Assembly (NCBI GenBank): GCA_014843695.1
Contig: CM026397.1
Coordinates: forward strand, 52,128,101 to 52,192,100
Reading direction: 5' to 3'
Source: Archivesica marissinica
Taxonomy: Eukaryota; Mollusca; Bivalvia; Venerida; Vesicomyidae
Length of the DNA stretch: 64,000 nt
The notes beneath the pieces were generated by a model that saw nothing but the letters and a program-made list of their open reading frames with translations, was not told where the DNA came from and did no database searches. Within the stretch, counting starts at the first letter, position 1; each line of letters begins with the position of its first letter. The position numbers were made by a program, and so were the translations under genes. This document shows positions 47,079 to 57,692 of the stretch, piece by piece.

Positions 47079-47225
47079 TTAACTCTGCACGTTAGCGGCA
47101 GGGAAAAAAATCATACAGCATAGATCCAGATGAGACGGAACAGAACGTGATCAGACTCTATGCTGTTTGCTATTCGGATAGTGGCACTAAAACACTTGTC
47201 TGAATAGCAAACAACAGCGCTAATC
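47079..47225. mobile_element. TTAA-ended foldback MITE (family A), 3'-truncated
   Basis: Begins ttaactctgcacgttagcgg; the interior has 'acagcatagatccagatgag' and 'gactctatgctgtttgctat'. The far terminus is not recognisable after about 47225. Confidence 0.6.
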
Positions 47226-47523
47226 GAACAGACAAGTGAACTTTAGGGTAAGCTTGACAAAGAAAGCAAAAATCGTCAATTGTATGTGTGTTCTCAGTCT
47301 GATGTTTGCAGCGGGAGAAAATTAGTCCACATCGAAATGAAGAATTGTCCATACAGAATATTCATGCGTTCCATGTATGTGTCAATTCCGCATAGAATAT
47401 ATTGCCATTCCGATTCATTTCCTGCTCATTGATGTTGTAATAGTTTCCATGCAGATTCCATCTAGACATTCATGAACCAGTAAAAATGGCAGACTCAGTA
47501 ATGAGTCAGTATACGTAGAAGTA

Positions 47524-48213
47524 GTTCATGTACATAGGTCCTGTGTAAGGCTAAGCAAAGTCAATGTTTATTCATGTACATAGGTCCTGTGTAAGGCTAA
47601 GCAAAGTCAATGTTTATTCATGTACATAGGTCCTGTGTAAGGCTAAGCAAAGTCAATGTTTATTCATGTACATAGGTCCTGTGTATGGCTAAGCAAAGTC
47701 AATGTTTATTCATGTACATAGGTCCTGTGTAAGGCTAAGCAAAGTTAATGTTTATTCATGTACATAGGTCCTGTGTAAGGCTAAGCAATGTCAATGTTTA
47801 TTCATGTACATAGGTCCTGTGTAAGGCTATGCAAAGTAAATATTTATTCATGTACATAGGTTCTGTGTAAGGCTAAGCAATGTCAATGTTTATTCATGTA
47901 CATAAGTCCTGTGTAAGGCTAAGCAATGTCAATGTTTATTCATGTACATAGGTTCTGTGTATGGCTAAGCAAAGTCTATGTTTATTCATGTACATAGGTC
48001 CTGTGTAAGGCTAAGCAAAGTCAATGTTTATTCATATACATAGGTCCTGTGTAAGGCTAAGCAAAGTCAATGTTTATTCATGTACATAGGTCCTGTGTAA
48101 GGCTAAGCAAAGTCTATGTTTATTCATGTACATAGGTTCTGTGTAAAGCTAAGCAAAGTCAATGTTTATTCATGTACATAGGTTCTGTGTAAGGCTAAGC
48201 AAAGTGAATGTTT
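47524..48213. repeat. 47-bp minisatellite
   Basis: About fifteen copies of a unit with ttcatgtacataggtcctgt and 'gtaaggctaagcaaagtcaa'. Point variants (gtcc/gttc, aagg/atgg, aagt/atgt) are scattered between copies. Confidence 0.95.
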
Positions 48214-48287
48214 ATTTTCTCAGGCCACGCCACATCTGATATTTTCCCGCCGCATGACAAGTTTTTATTTATACAATTTGTGTATAG

Positions 48288-48362
48288 TGGAAGTCGTGAT
48301 AGCGCAGTGGATGCGCTTTCGCTTCTGGTGTGAAAGGTCTTTTGTGTACAAATCTTGAGGAA
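48288..48362 (+). mobile_element. tRNA-like head fragment of SINE family 'L'
   Basis: gtggaagtcgtgatagcgca then 'gtggatgcgctttcgcttct' and 'gtgtgaaaggtc'. The B box is lost and the body is absent. It resembles a tRNA but is not a functional tRNA gene. Confidence 0.8.
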
Positions 48363-48404
48363 TGAATCTGCAAAGTTTAGTAAAGGAATACATAACATTT
48401 TGGA

Positions 48405-48866
48405 CACTTACCATAATCGTTTATGTATAAGACGCATGTTTTGTCATCCAAAATTGCATCCAAATTTCTGCTGCATTTTGAACTAGATTTCATTTTTTTC
48501 AGGACTCAAAAATGACAAATGGCGTATTACAACAAAGGGAAATAAATGTTTCATACTAACAACTCCCATAGCCGTATTTGTTCTGGATTTCGTTCAGTCT
48601 AAATATCTACATTGTGTAGAAAATCATTCAAAGTTAAAAATGTTATTTAATTTACCATAAAAACTAATCTAGATAGAAAATAGTTTTTGATGAATTTTAT
48701 TTTGAAATAATCTATCTTTTATTGGAAGACAATTAATGATGGTTCACATTAAATAACCTTAGCAAGCTATGCAAACACCCACTTACTGACTGCTGTTATG
48801 TGCTGCTAATTATGAGAACCCCTTGATAATATGTTGAGATTGACAAGTTTGACTAGGTGTTGACAT
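48405..48866. repeat. Dispersed repeat R1, copy 2 (uninterrupted)
   Basis: Homologous to 44595-44942 plus 45345-45425: 'atcgtttatgtataagacgc', 'gtagaaaatcattcaaagtt', 'gagattgacaagtttgacta'. A family T SINE in the same orientation follows both copies, but at different points. Confidence 0.75.
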
Positions 48867-48867
48867 G

Positions 48868-49090
48868 AGTGTGTGTTTTACGTTTATTTATCGTCGCTAC
48901 CGGTTGCCCATATGAGCGACGCCTCCTGAAGTCATTTTAGATTGGAGGATAGTGTAATGATACAGACAGAGATCCACTCCAGAGTCTCCTCTGGTTCTTT
49001 TACATGCACGGTGTAAAGCACCGACATGAGACCTCGGTTTAATGTCCCATCTGAAAGACTGTTAATTTTATTAGGGTCAGAGGTGGGAGA
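48868..49090 (-). mobile_element. tRNA-Thr-derived SINE (family 'T'), head missing
   Basis: Tail to 'ttattagggtcaga' in the reverse orientation; the sequence then leaves the family just before the B box. An internal deletion removed part of 'gaagagattagtcatttt'. Confidence 0.85.
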
Positions 49091-49103
49091 ATGAATGAAT
49101 GAC

Positions 49104-49210
49104 CCTAAATCTCTGAAGGAAAGAATTAAGCAAAGATTTGTCTAGATTAATAGTTTTAACCCTTTCCTTCATAGAGATTTAGGTTAATATGCCATTATAT
49201 CTCAGAAAGA
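49104..49210. mobile_element. TTAA MITE (family B) terminal fragments, head to head
   Basis: 'cctaaatctctgaaggaaag' at about 49104 and 'ctttccttcatagagattta' at about 49161 are inverted copies of the family B terminus. The second is preceded by ttaacc. The interior between them is only about 35 bp. Confidence 0.55.
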
Positions 49211-49431
49211 GATACAGATTGAGTGGGTTTGCCTGGGTGACTCCCTTCCTTCGGAGTGGTGTGTGCCCCCCCCCCCCCACACATGGCAAACTTTGAATAT
49301 AAGTCATTACTGGACAAATTATGTATGTCTGAAACACCATGACTCAATCAGAGACAATTTGCATCTAATATCAAACAATTTCAGTCTGTATAATGTGGCA
49401 AATTGTTTAGATAGCATCTATTTAACCATTT

Positions 49432-49661
49432 CCTTCATAGAGATTTAAGTTAATATACTATTATATCTCCATACAAACGACAGCCATTTAGCTATCATGC
49501 AGTGGATAAGTAGTCACCATATCTATCCCACCTCCATAGATATTACTGGGACTACATGAGATTCTGACCTTTATTATGAACATTGGTTTGGCTACTACAT
49601 TTTCAATGTAAGTCATATTGGTAATTGCGTCAAGAGAAGCTTCTATGAGGGAAAGGGTTAA
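49432..49661. mobile_element. TTAA-ended MITE (family B), copy 1
   Basis: Starts ttaaccatttccttcataga and ends ctatgagggaaagggttaa, an imperfect inverted repeat bounded by TTAA. About 230 bp, non-coding. It matches 61329-61566. TTAA plus CCCTTTCC-type ends point to the piggyBac superfamily (inference). The right end is the seed of the next array. Confidence 0.75.
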
Positions 49662-50155
49662 TGTAAGTCTATTGGTAATTGCGTCAAGAGAAGCTTCTAG
49701 GAGGGAAAGGGTTAATGTAAGTCATATTGGTAATTGCGTCAAGAGAAGCTTCTATGAGGGAAAGGGTTAATGTAAGTCATATTGGTAATTGCGTCAAGAG
49801 AAGCTTCTATGAGGGAAAGGGTTAATGTAAGTCATATTGGTAATTGCGTCAAGAGAAGCTTCTAGGAGGGAAAGGGTTAATGTAAGTCATATTGGTAATT
49901 GCGTCAAGAGAAGCTTCTATGAGGGAAAGGGTTAATGTAAGTCATATTGGTAATTGCGTCAAGAGAAGCTTCTATGAGGGAAAGGGTTAATGTAAGTCAT
50001 ATTGGTAATTGCGTCAAGAGAAGCTTCTAGGAGGGAAAGGGTTAATGTAAGTCATATTGGTAATTGCGTCAAGAGAAGCTTCTATGAGGGAAAGGGTTAA
50101 TGTAAGTCATATTGGTAATTGCGTCAAGAGAAGCTTCTAGGAGGGAAAGGGTAAA
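49662..50155. repeat. 55-bp minisatellite made of MITE-B right ends
   Basis: Nine copies of a 55-bp unit containing gtcatattggtaattgcgtc and 'ctatgagggaaagggttaa'. Each unit is the last 55 bases of the adjacent MITE, including its terminal GGGTTAA, so the array repeats a transposon end nine times. A tat/tag variant is interspersed. Confidence 0.95.
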
Positions 50156-50221
50156 TCAATTCAATGAAGTCCCTGTATAAGCATTAAAAAATATACACCC
50201 CAAAAAATCTACTTCGAAAGT

Positions 50222-50362
50222 TAAATCCCCAGTCCCCAGCATGTTAAATCCCACGTCCCCAGCACATTAAGTCCCACATCCCCAGCACGTTAAGTCCCAT
50301 GTCCCCAGCACATTAAGTCCCACGTCCCCAGCATGTTACATCCCACGTCCCCAGCACGTTTA
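50222..50362. repeat. 23-bp tandem repeat, about six copies
   Basis: About six copies of agtcccacgtccccagcaca-type units. GC-richer than the surroundings. Confidence 0.9.
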
Positions 50363-51054
50363 CACTTATTTCAATCAAGTTTGTTACTAAGACAAAAGTT
50401 TTGTTGATACATCTGGTAACGACTTTTATATCAGTAAACGCAATTGGCATATAACCAAGCTTCCATGTGGATCTCACGAAATTCTACAAACATTTATACG
50501 ATCTTACATGAGTAGTGATGGTGTGAATTCATAGCATGTGTTGTGAAACGAGTTTTGGAATTTTGCTATTAATAAAAGGTTCACTCAATAGCAAAATTCC
50601 AAAGCAAGTCTCATAAAATATGGTATGAAATCCCCGGGAGTGTAAGATCCTTTATCATCACATTACCAAAATAACTGTTGAGGCAAACCATTAATTGAAA
50701 ATGTTTTCTGTTTGTCAGTATTACTTTTGAGCGTTATTACATCTCAAGGAAATCAGTAAGGTGCATCCGTATGTACACCGTAGTAAACTGAGCCTCTGAT
50801 AATCTAACAACTCGATGAAAATAAACAACACAATACTTTTAAACACTATATGCCACTAGTGCATAATTATATTTATCATTTTATTGATTTAAACAGTTGA
50901 TTTTCAACAAATAAAGCATGAACACAAACTATATGTCGAATGTGTCAAAAGTAAGCTGTCATGCCACCGCGACCAATCAGAAGTTTTCCAGGTTGTATTA
51001 CACATACAAGAACTTATGTGACCAATTATAACAGGCAACAAAAAGATATGACCA
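50363..51054. other. Spacer with a foldback core
   Basis: Mostly unrecognised AT-rich sequence. ttggaattttgctatt (50555-50570) and its exact reverse complement (50587-50602) form a 16-bp stem with a 16-base loop. Weaker complementarity extends outward on both sides (about 50510-50640), as in a decayed foldback MITE. Confidence 0.5.
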
Positions 51055-51616
51055 TATAGCAATAGTTTCTAGGTACGATATGGCAATATAGCAATAGTTT
51101 CTAGGTACGATATGGCAATATAGCAATAGTTTCTAGGTAAGATATGACCATATAGCAATAGTTTCTAGGCAAGATATGACCATATAGCAATAGTTTCTAG
51201 GTAAGATATGACCATATAGCAATAGTCTCTAGGTACGATATGACCATATAGTAATAGTTTCTAGGTAAGATATGACCATATAGTAATAGTTTCTAGGTAA
51301 GATATGACCATATAGTAATAGTTTCTAGGTAAGATATGACCATATAGTAATAGTTTCTAGGTAAGATATGACCATATAGTAATAGTTTCTAGGTAAGATA
51401 TGACCATATAGTAATAGTTTCTAGGTAAGATATGACCATATAGTAATAGTTTCTAGGTAAGATATGACCATATAGTAATAGTTTCTAGGTAAGATATGAC
51501 CATATAGCAATAGTTTCTAGGTAAGATATGACCATATAGTAATAGTTTCTAGGTAAGATATGACCATACAGCAATAGTTTCTAGGTAAGATATGACCATA
51601 TAGCAATAGTTTCTAG
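51055..51616. repeat. 32-bp minisatellite
   Basis: About 17 copies of a 32-bp unit with atagtttctaggtaagatat and 'gaccatatagcaa'. 'tagcaa' units lie at both edges and 'tagtaa' units form a block in the middle, so the variant probably arose once and spread locally. Confidence 0.95.
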
Positions 51617-51731
51617 TAACACATCATTTTGAATGAAGGTATTGAAGGTGAGATTAATGACATGGTTTATTATGCACAGTGCAATGGAAAGTGTCTATGG
51701 TGTTCCTCTACACCATCTCAGATACTGGGTT

Positions 51732-51888
51732 TTAACCTGTAACCGAATAAATTGGACAGAATGTGCAAACAACATAGATCCAGATCAGCCATGGCATACA
51801 CAGGATCTATATTGTTTGCTATTCAGATAAGTGTTTATCTCTACTATTTGAATAGCAAACGTCTGTGATTTGCAGGTTAATGGTTAAA
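51732..51888. mobile_element. TTAA-ended foldback MITE (family A), short copy
   Basis: ttaacctgtaaccgaataaa at the left, 'gcaggttaatggttaa' at the right, with 'gcaaacaacatagatccag' and 'ggatctatattgtttgc' inverted between them. Confidence 0.6.
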
Positions 51889-52593
51889 TGACATGGTGGC
51901 TGGGTGAATTTCTAATGTGTTGGTGTATATACGTAGATCATTCCCGATTGTTGGTGCTCAGATTCGTAGTCATATGTTTCTCTGAATATTTCTTTGTTTG
52001 GTTTTGGGAATGTGTTGGACAATATCGGTAGTGAAGAGTTTCTGGAATATGTATTGTATCACTGATTTTGCATGAGTATATTATGTCGATATCGAGTCAT
52101 GACCTCCACAAGGTGAAGCACAATTTCATTTGTGTGACATACATTTGCAATGTGAAATGGCCATGTATAATACAGTCATCCTTTTGTCTATCCAAACCAT
52201 CCTGTATTTTTATTGGTTGTTTGCATGTAGCGTTGTTGTAAGTGAAAGTGTTTTGGTGTTTTTATGCGTATATATATATATATCATGGCTCATCCTAGGT
52301 CAGAAGGTTTGGGAGAAGAGAATGCGCGCGATCGAGTCCTTAAATGGTATTATTTAATCAATTTCAACAAATATGTTTAAAATACACAATGTCACCATTA
52401 AATACAACATTGCCTTTACAATAGACACAATTTTCTATGAAAATTTTAAAACATATATTATTTTTTTTAGGGGAAGTCTGGCTTTTGGGTTAGCATGCCC
52501 TTGTCACCCTCTAGAATGAGGCCATATATATTTGTTATTTAGAGGGCCCCAAGAAATACTGGTCTTATGGCTAATTGGGTCAACCTCTGGAAA
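51889..52593. other. Spacer with nothing recognised
   Basis: About 700 bases, with a short (TA)n run near 52267. Frames up to 75 codons lack motifs. Confidence 0.4.
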
Positions 52594-53443
52594 TACCGTA
52601 TTTAGCTGTGTATAGTGCGCTACCGTGTATAGTGCGCACCCACGATCTGGCACGAAAATCGGTGGAAAAACTGAGTTCCTATGTATACTGCGCACGTGAA
52701 AAACGCAATTTTCCAAGTCAAAATTTAACATTTCTCAAGAATCGCTAAAAATTGTGCTCCGTGATTTTTACAACTTATATTAATCACTCGAGATATACCT
52801 CATCGAGTAACGGTAACGCACTCGGGCACACCTGCTCAAATTTCTCGACACGTTCTCAAACATCTCAACACGTTCTCAAACATCTCAACACGTTCTCAAA
52901 CATGTCAGCAGATGCTCAAACTTCTCAACACGTGAAGCCTACCTAATTAACTGGGACCCATTGTGAAAGGTTTGTCGAAATTAATTATCGCTACAATCAA
53001 TTGAAATACTGCAGCCAAAAAAGTTTTTTATGCAATGCATTGTACATTGTACGGCGAAGTACGCGAAAAGTACGGGAAATATTACATACGATAAAACCAC
53101 GTGATGTTATCAAATTGCCATTTTTTATGCATTTACCTTTTCAATTAAATTCATCAAAGTTTGCCAAAATAAACGAAATATATGCTAATTTTGTGGTCTT
53201 ATTCATTTGATTTATTTATATAGACTATCGGCAACTGGTTTTAATAGCTAGTTTATAACGATTGTCGAATGTAACAACTTATAGAATGACTGTGGGCCGT
53301 TCGGGTCGAATTTCAGTTTTTTCACGAAATTTTGGTCCGGAAAAAAATGTCCTGATGTCTGTACTGGTGTATAATGCGCAGTAGATAAAATGGATGAGGA
53401 TTTCAGTAAGAAATGTGCGCACTATACACAGCTAAATACGGTA
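52594..53443. mobile_element. Non-autonomous DNA transposon with 27-bp TIRs
   Basis: taccgtatttagctgtgtat (then agtgcgc) at 52594-52620 is the exact reverse complement of 53417-53443. Inside the left end a second 'gtgtatagtgcgca' and inside the right end 'ataatgcgcagtag' repeat the subterminal motif. It is 850 bp long with no transposase. A TA at each edge could be the target site (Tc1/mariner-like), but the superfamily is uncertain. A SINE L fragment (about 52770-52815) and a short minisatellite lie within it. Confidence 0.8.
52838..52932. repeat. 20-bp tandem repeat, about five copies
   Basis: About five copies of cacgttctcaaacatctcaa, the last ones diverged. It begins where the SINE L fragment at about 52770-52815 ends. 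Confidence 0.85.
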
Positions 53444-54120
53444 ATAAGTATTTCATTCATTCAATCACTCATCCATCCATTCATTCATTCAACTGTCCTA
53501 ATATAAAGACAATTATTAGAGTGGTGGAACCTATGCTCAGCGTAAATCCCACATATAACACCAGTATAAAATGTTAATTGCACTTGCCATATATTATTAT
53601 TTTCTTAAGTCATGAAAACCACTTTCCAAAAATCTCTTGTTGACAGGTTTAGTTTCATCACATGACCTTGCTGCTTGGTTCAGCTATTGCAAAAGTGTTG
53701 GGTCAGCACCAATTTATATGGGGAACTTGAGACTTCAGGGCACCTATGCACAGAGTAATTGTTATTGTTTTATTTATCCACCATAACTTGTTGAATATCT
53801 TAGTTTGATATAGTACATCATTGAATAAAAACACTTATTGTTCTTAATCAGAAATGGTATAGAAAACTATTTTTCGGGTAAGGTGTAGATTTTTTTAATT
53901 CGGATAGCTACCTGAATTGCTCATACACTGTATCAGTTTCGATGGAAATATTCTCCCACTAATTTGTTTGTTTATATTCGTCTGCTGAACCAGTCACTTG
54001 ACAGTTGCATCAGGCTACCGGTACACACAACAGAATGCTATTTAACCATGACTCAGCTCTGTCGGTGAGGTTAGCCTAGAACTATATAAATATTTTAAAT
54101 ACGGATGTAAATGGACAAAT
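53444..54120. other. Spacer with nothing recognised
   Basis: A short cattcattcatccatc run near 53455-53492; otherwise no gene or element supported. Confidence 0.4.
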
Positions 54121-54290
54121 GTTCACTGATCAAGATGCACGTCAATGTTGAAATGATCAAGGGTTGATGAAGGTCAATGTTCCACTGATCAGGATCGATG
54201 CAAGTCAATGTTGAAATGATCAAGGGTTGATGTAAGTCAATGTTCCACTGATCAAGGGTTGATGAAGGTCATTGTTCCACTGACCAGATC
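54121..54290. repeat. Irregular tandem repeat (about 31 and 60 bp)
   Basis: Alternating 'gtcaatgttccactgatca' and 'gtcaatgttgaaatgatcaa' blocks with 'gggttgatgaag' linkers, about five units in all. Confidence 0.8.
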
Positions 54291-54429
54291 AATTATTGAA
54301 GATTTCTAACTTGTTATAGACATATTTTGGCACATGATATTCGAATTGCATTACTAGCATCATAATCCAGTCATTAGGAATTCATTCATTTGAATATCTC
54401 ATTACCTGGTATGGTTCATCCCTACTGCT

Positions 54430-54505
54430 CAATTAATGTAGATATGAATGCAATTAATGTAGATATGAATGCAATTAATGTAGATATGAATGCAATTAAT
54501 GTATT
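54430..54505. repeat. 21-bp tandem repeat, about four copies
   Basis: About four copies of caattaatgtagatatgaat plus g. Confidence 0.93.
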
Positions 54506-54574
54506 CATTTAGTTACCAATTTATGCTAAAGGAATCAATAGGGTACTTCGCTGTCTGCCCGCTGACCCATTTCC

Positions 54575-54660
54575 CTAACATAATATTACTTGCTCCTAAC
54601 ATAATATTACTTGCTCCTAACATAATATTACTTGCTCCTAACATAATATTACTTGCTCCT
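54575..54660. repeat. 21-bp tandem repeat, about four copies
   Basis: Four copies of ctaacataatattacttgct plus c, all identical. Same unit length as the array 70 bp upstream but unrelated sequence. Confidence 0.95.
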
Positions 54661-54736
54661 AGATATCCACAAAGTTTCTTCAGAATCCATCAACAACTTG
54701 TTGAGTTATCCATGTCGTCCATCAGAAACTAGACGC

Positions 54737-55518
54737 TGTCGTGTTTCTGACGACATATTTTGACCCCAAGGGTGGAATATCCTTGTCCCACACCAGGGCA
54801 TACTGATGGATACTTTATCTCGCACTCCTACTGGCCAGGACTGGTCACACACCGGTGCATACTGATGGATACTTTTTCTCGCACTCCCTACTGGCCGGGA
54901 CACATGTTTTTATTGCCGACTCGGTTACCGGTAATCCTTGAACCTGAGGGAAAATGTCAACTTCAAGCTGGACCAACCTTTGTTTCATTGATTTCATTGA
55001 AACACCAGAAAAATACACTCTGAGCTAGTCTACATGTGTAATTACGTATTTCTGGATACTTTACTATGCCAGTGTTACTATGAAAACGTCTTATCAGACA
55101 CAGTCAATTTATTGAATCGGTTTAATGACGTATTTGTGTGTATAAAATAGACCAACTGTCGAGCAAAAATGGTATAATTTGAATGTTGAAAATAGACGAT
55201 GTGTTCTCATTTAAATTTGTTCAGAAAAAACAAACAAAGATTCCGAGATCCTTTCATTATTAAATGAAATGATCACGTGAGAGTTATAAAGATAACTGTC
55301 ACGTGAGAGTTAAAGACAGCTGTCACATGGAGCTAAGAATAACAGAAAGTCTGCATGCGGAACTTGCTGGAAACATTTGTCCAGGCCAGTAGGAGTGCGA
55401 GAAAAAATACCCATCAGTATGCCCTGGTGTGGGACAAGGATGTTCATGGTTACCTCCTGGTTAGAATATGTCGTCAGAAACTATGTCCTGCCGAGTTTCT
55501 GACGACATATTCTGACCA
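54737..55518. repeat. Large inverted repeat (arms about 54737-54905 and 55373-55518)
   Basis: 'tgtcccacaccagggcatac' with 'tgatggatactttatctcgc' and 'actcctactggcc' in the left arm pairs with 'ggccagtaggagtgcgagaa', 'tacccatcagtatgccctgg' and 'tgtgggacaaggat' in the right arm: about 57 bp with few mismatches. In the left arm the same block is duplicated at about 54849-54899. Reads as a foldback element with no coding content. Confidence 0.75.
55458..55518. repeat. Perfect 24-bp-stem hairpin
   Basis: tggttagaatatgtcgtcag (then aaac) at 55458-55481 pairs with gtttctgacgacatattctg (then acca) at 55495-55518 around a 13-base loop. Apart from a possible G-T at 'tta/tct' near one end, the stem is complementary. 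The same 'gtttctgacgacatattttg' core occurs once at about 54750. Confidence 0.85.
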
Positions 55519-55559
55519 CTCGGGTGGAATAGTCCCACACCAGTGCATATGAATGATAC

Positions 55560-56192
55560 TCTTATTCTATGTCCTTCGTCAGATTTTCATGAAACATGAT
55601 TGGAATGATTAGAACCAAGCTTTGTTGTGCAGATTATCTCTGTGTTCCGCTTGAGTCATTTTTCTAATCCGGACTAATTCTGTTGAATTCGCAGCCAGGT
55701 TTCAATAATATTTTTGCATAATGATCAGTATCTAATGTAGTTCTGTATATCATTTTCGCGTTTCGCTTGATTCAGTTTTCACAGTGTTGTACCATTTACT
55801 CCACTGATGCAACACTGCTAAGAGAGACATGCTGTTGTTTTTTTTCCAAAATAATTTATAGTTCATGAAACTGTGGCGAAGTAACCTGAGTATGCTAACC
55901 TCAACCATTGTTTTTCAAAGTTTGCAAGCAATATGTCCTAAAATTAGTGATCAAATTAATTACGAAAAACAAAACTTCTTAAGCATTTCGTGTGATTATT
56001 GAACACATTCAGCATTTAAGTCACCAAATGATGGCGTAGATATACTCTCCAAGAGCCGGTGATGTGATCAGTGGCTATTGATATCTCACAAGCTGTCTGA
56101 GAGCCAATATATCCTGAATGCCAAGCAATGTTATTATATTAGTAATGTCGCATTTCATTGGCTATACTTCAGAGGTTTTTAACAGGGTTTCA
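55560..56192. other. Spacer with nothing recognised
   Basis: About 630 bases without supported features. Confidence 0.4.
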
Positions 56193-56466
56193 TCCGCCTC
56201 CGTCGTCGAGTGGTTAAGGTCGCTGACTTGTATACCACTGTAACCTATCATCACTGATGGTCACGGGTTCGAGCCCCGCTCAGGCCGTGTCTCATTTATA
56301 TGAAAAAGTTGGCAGTTTCTTACGGAGGTTGGTGCACCCAAGTAATGGTTAACCGCTGGAGCCTGCCCAGGAAAGGTGTTGTTAGGTAAACTGCCCACCG
56401 GCGATATAGCCCAAAATGGTGCTGATGCAGGCGTAAAACCTGAAATATAACATACATAATATAACA
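56193..56466 (+). mobile_element. tRNA-derived SINE (family 'S'), full length
   Basis: Nearly identical to 31710-31974: 'tccgcctccgtcgtcgagtg', B box 'gggttcgagccccgct', the same body, and a tail 'aaatataacatacataatat'. A few substitutions (ggtcgag to cgtcgag; gcccgcc to gcccacc). Target duplication not obvious. Confidence 0.92.
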
Positions 56467-56769
56467 AAAACAAACTGCAATTTAGGCCCTCTTGTTTGAA
56501 ATGTGTAAAATATATAATTTGTTAAACAAATAGGTGTCATGCAGGGCTTAGGTTCTAACAATTAATTTATAGTTGCCATAAGAATAATAACTTTTACAGG
56601 TATCCTGAAGATATGAGAACCACAAGATTAAAAACCTCACCCCCCCCCCCCAATACCCCCCCCCCCCAGCTCGCTGACTGCCCTGACCGATTTATATCTT
56701 GCTTCGTTTTCGAGTTACAAGCATTCAAAGTTTACTATAAAAGTCGATGTGAGTGGACACCTCGCTGAA
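56467..56769. other. Spacer with poly-C runs
   Basis: Two poly-C tracts near 56639-56668 separated by 'aatac'; otherwise no feature. Confidence 0.45.
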
Positions 56770-57053
56770 CAGACGGATCTGTAGTCCAGTGGTAACACGC
56801 TGGACTGGTAATCCAGGGATCGCAGGTTCGATCCCCCGTCTGAACCTAATAAAATTAGTCTTTCAGATGGGACATTAAACCAAGGTCTCGTGTCGGTGCT
56901 TTACACTGTGCACGTAAAAGAACCAGAGGAGAGACTGGAATGGGTCTCTCTGTACCATTGCACTATCCTCCAAAATCTAAAATGACTAATATCTTCAGGA
57001 GGCGTCGCTCATATGAGTAACCGGTAGCGACGATTAATAAACGTAAAACACAC
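56770..57053 (+). mobile_element. tRNA-Thr-derived SINE (family 'T'), full length
   Basis: Intact head: cagacggatctgtagtccag (A box), 'ctggactggtaatccag' anticodon arm with GGT at the anticodon position, and 'ggttcgatcccccgtctg' (B box and acceptor stem pairing with cagacgg). Body and 'attaataaacgtaaaacaca' tail as in the other copies. It would fold like a tRNA, but the SINE body attached shows that it is not a tRNA gene. Confidence 0.92.
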
Positions 57054-57547
57054 AAATACCCCCCCACCCAACCACAAGACATTTACTCTAGCCTCCGTAT
57101 GTTCTAGCTAAGCTGATATAATCTTCCTGGCTCATATATACATGCAATCCTTGGTACTTTCCAATCAAGAGAGATTTTAACATTTAGTTGAACAATTAAG
57201 CCTCTTTGCTTTTGGAGACAAAGTGTGAAATAAGTGTTCCGCAGATCAATGAAACCTGGCAGCTAATCTTGCTTCTGCTTGTGAAATCCCTACATGTTTA
57301 CTGTTTTCATTTACTAGGTTGATCGGATACATCTATTTATGCAACAGCTTGATTTTCTTTTCTTTTTCTGCTTTATACTGTAGGACAATCTGATTTCAGA
57401 TTATTACTAGCAGGTCCCTTTCTTATTTTCCAACACAATCAATGAAGCCCACCCAGAAACAGGTCTTGGAAATGTGGAATTCAATATGTGCCTTCTTGCT
57501 GCATAACAACAAAATCCTAATGGCTACTGCTGGACACAACTCCTGGC
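57054..57547. other. Spacer with nothing recognised
   Basis: About 490 bases, T-rich in part (57350-57370), no supported features. Confidence 0.4.
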
Positions 57548-57589
57548 CTCTCACACCTGAAGCGAATGCGCTATCACGACTTCCACAAT
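57548..57589 (-). mobile_element. tRNA-like head fragment of SINE family 'L'
   Basis: On the plus strand 'cacacctgaagcgaatgcgc' and 'tatcacgacttccac': the reversed family L head with most of the arm lost. Confidence 0.75.
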
Positions 57590-57692
57590 AAAACCCTTGC
57601 ATACGTGTTGATTTCATGTACCTATTGTGTTTGTGAAGTGTCGAAAGCTTCAGAAAATGTGTTCATATACGAGAGAGTACAAAGCATGTATA

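Noticed and set aside
46033..47082. 349-codon ORF with hydrophobic repeats resembling membrane segments
   Set aside because: All three forward frames are open through a 15/20-bp array; the apparent hydrophobicity follows from the repeat composition.
48288..48362. tRNA gene fragment
   Set aside because: Matches the SINE L head and lacks an intact B box.
56770..56845. tRNA-Thr gene
   Set aside because: The tRNA-like fold is continuous with the SINE T body and tail found at six other sites; it is the SINE head.
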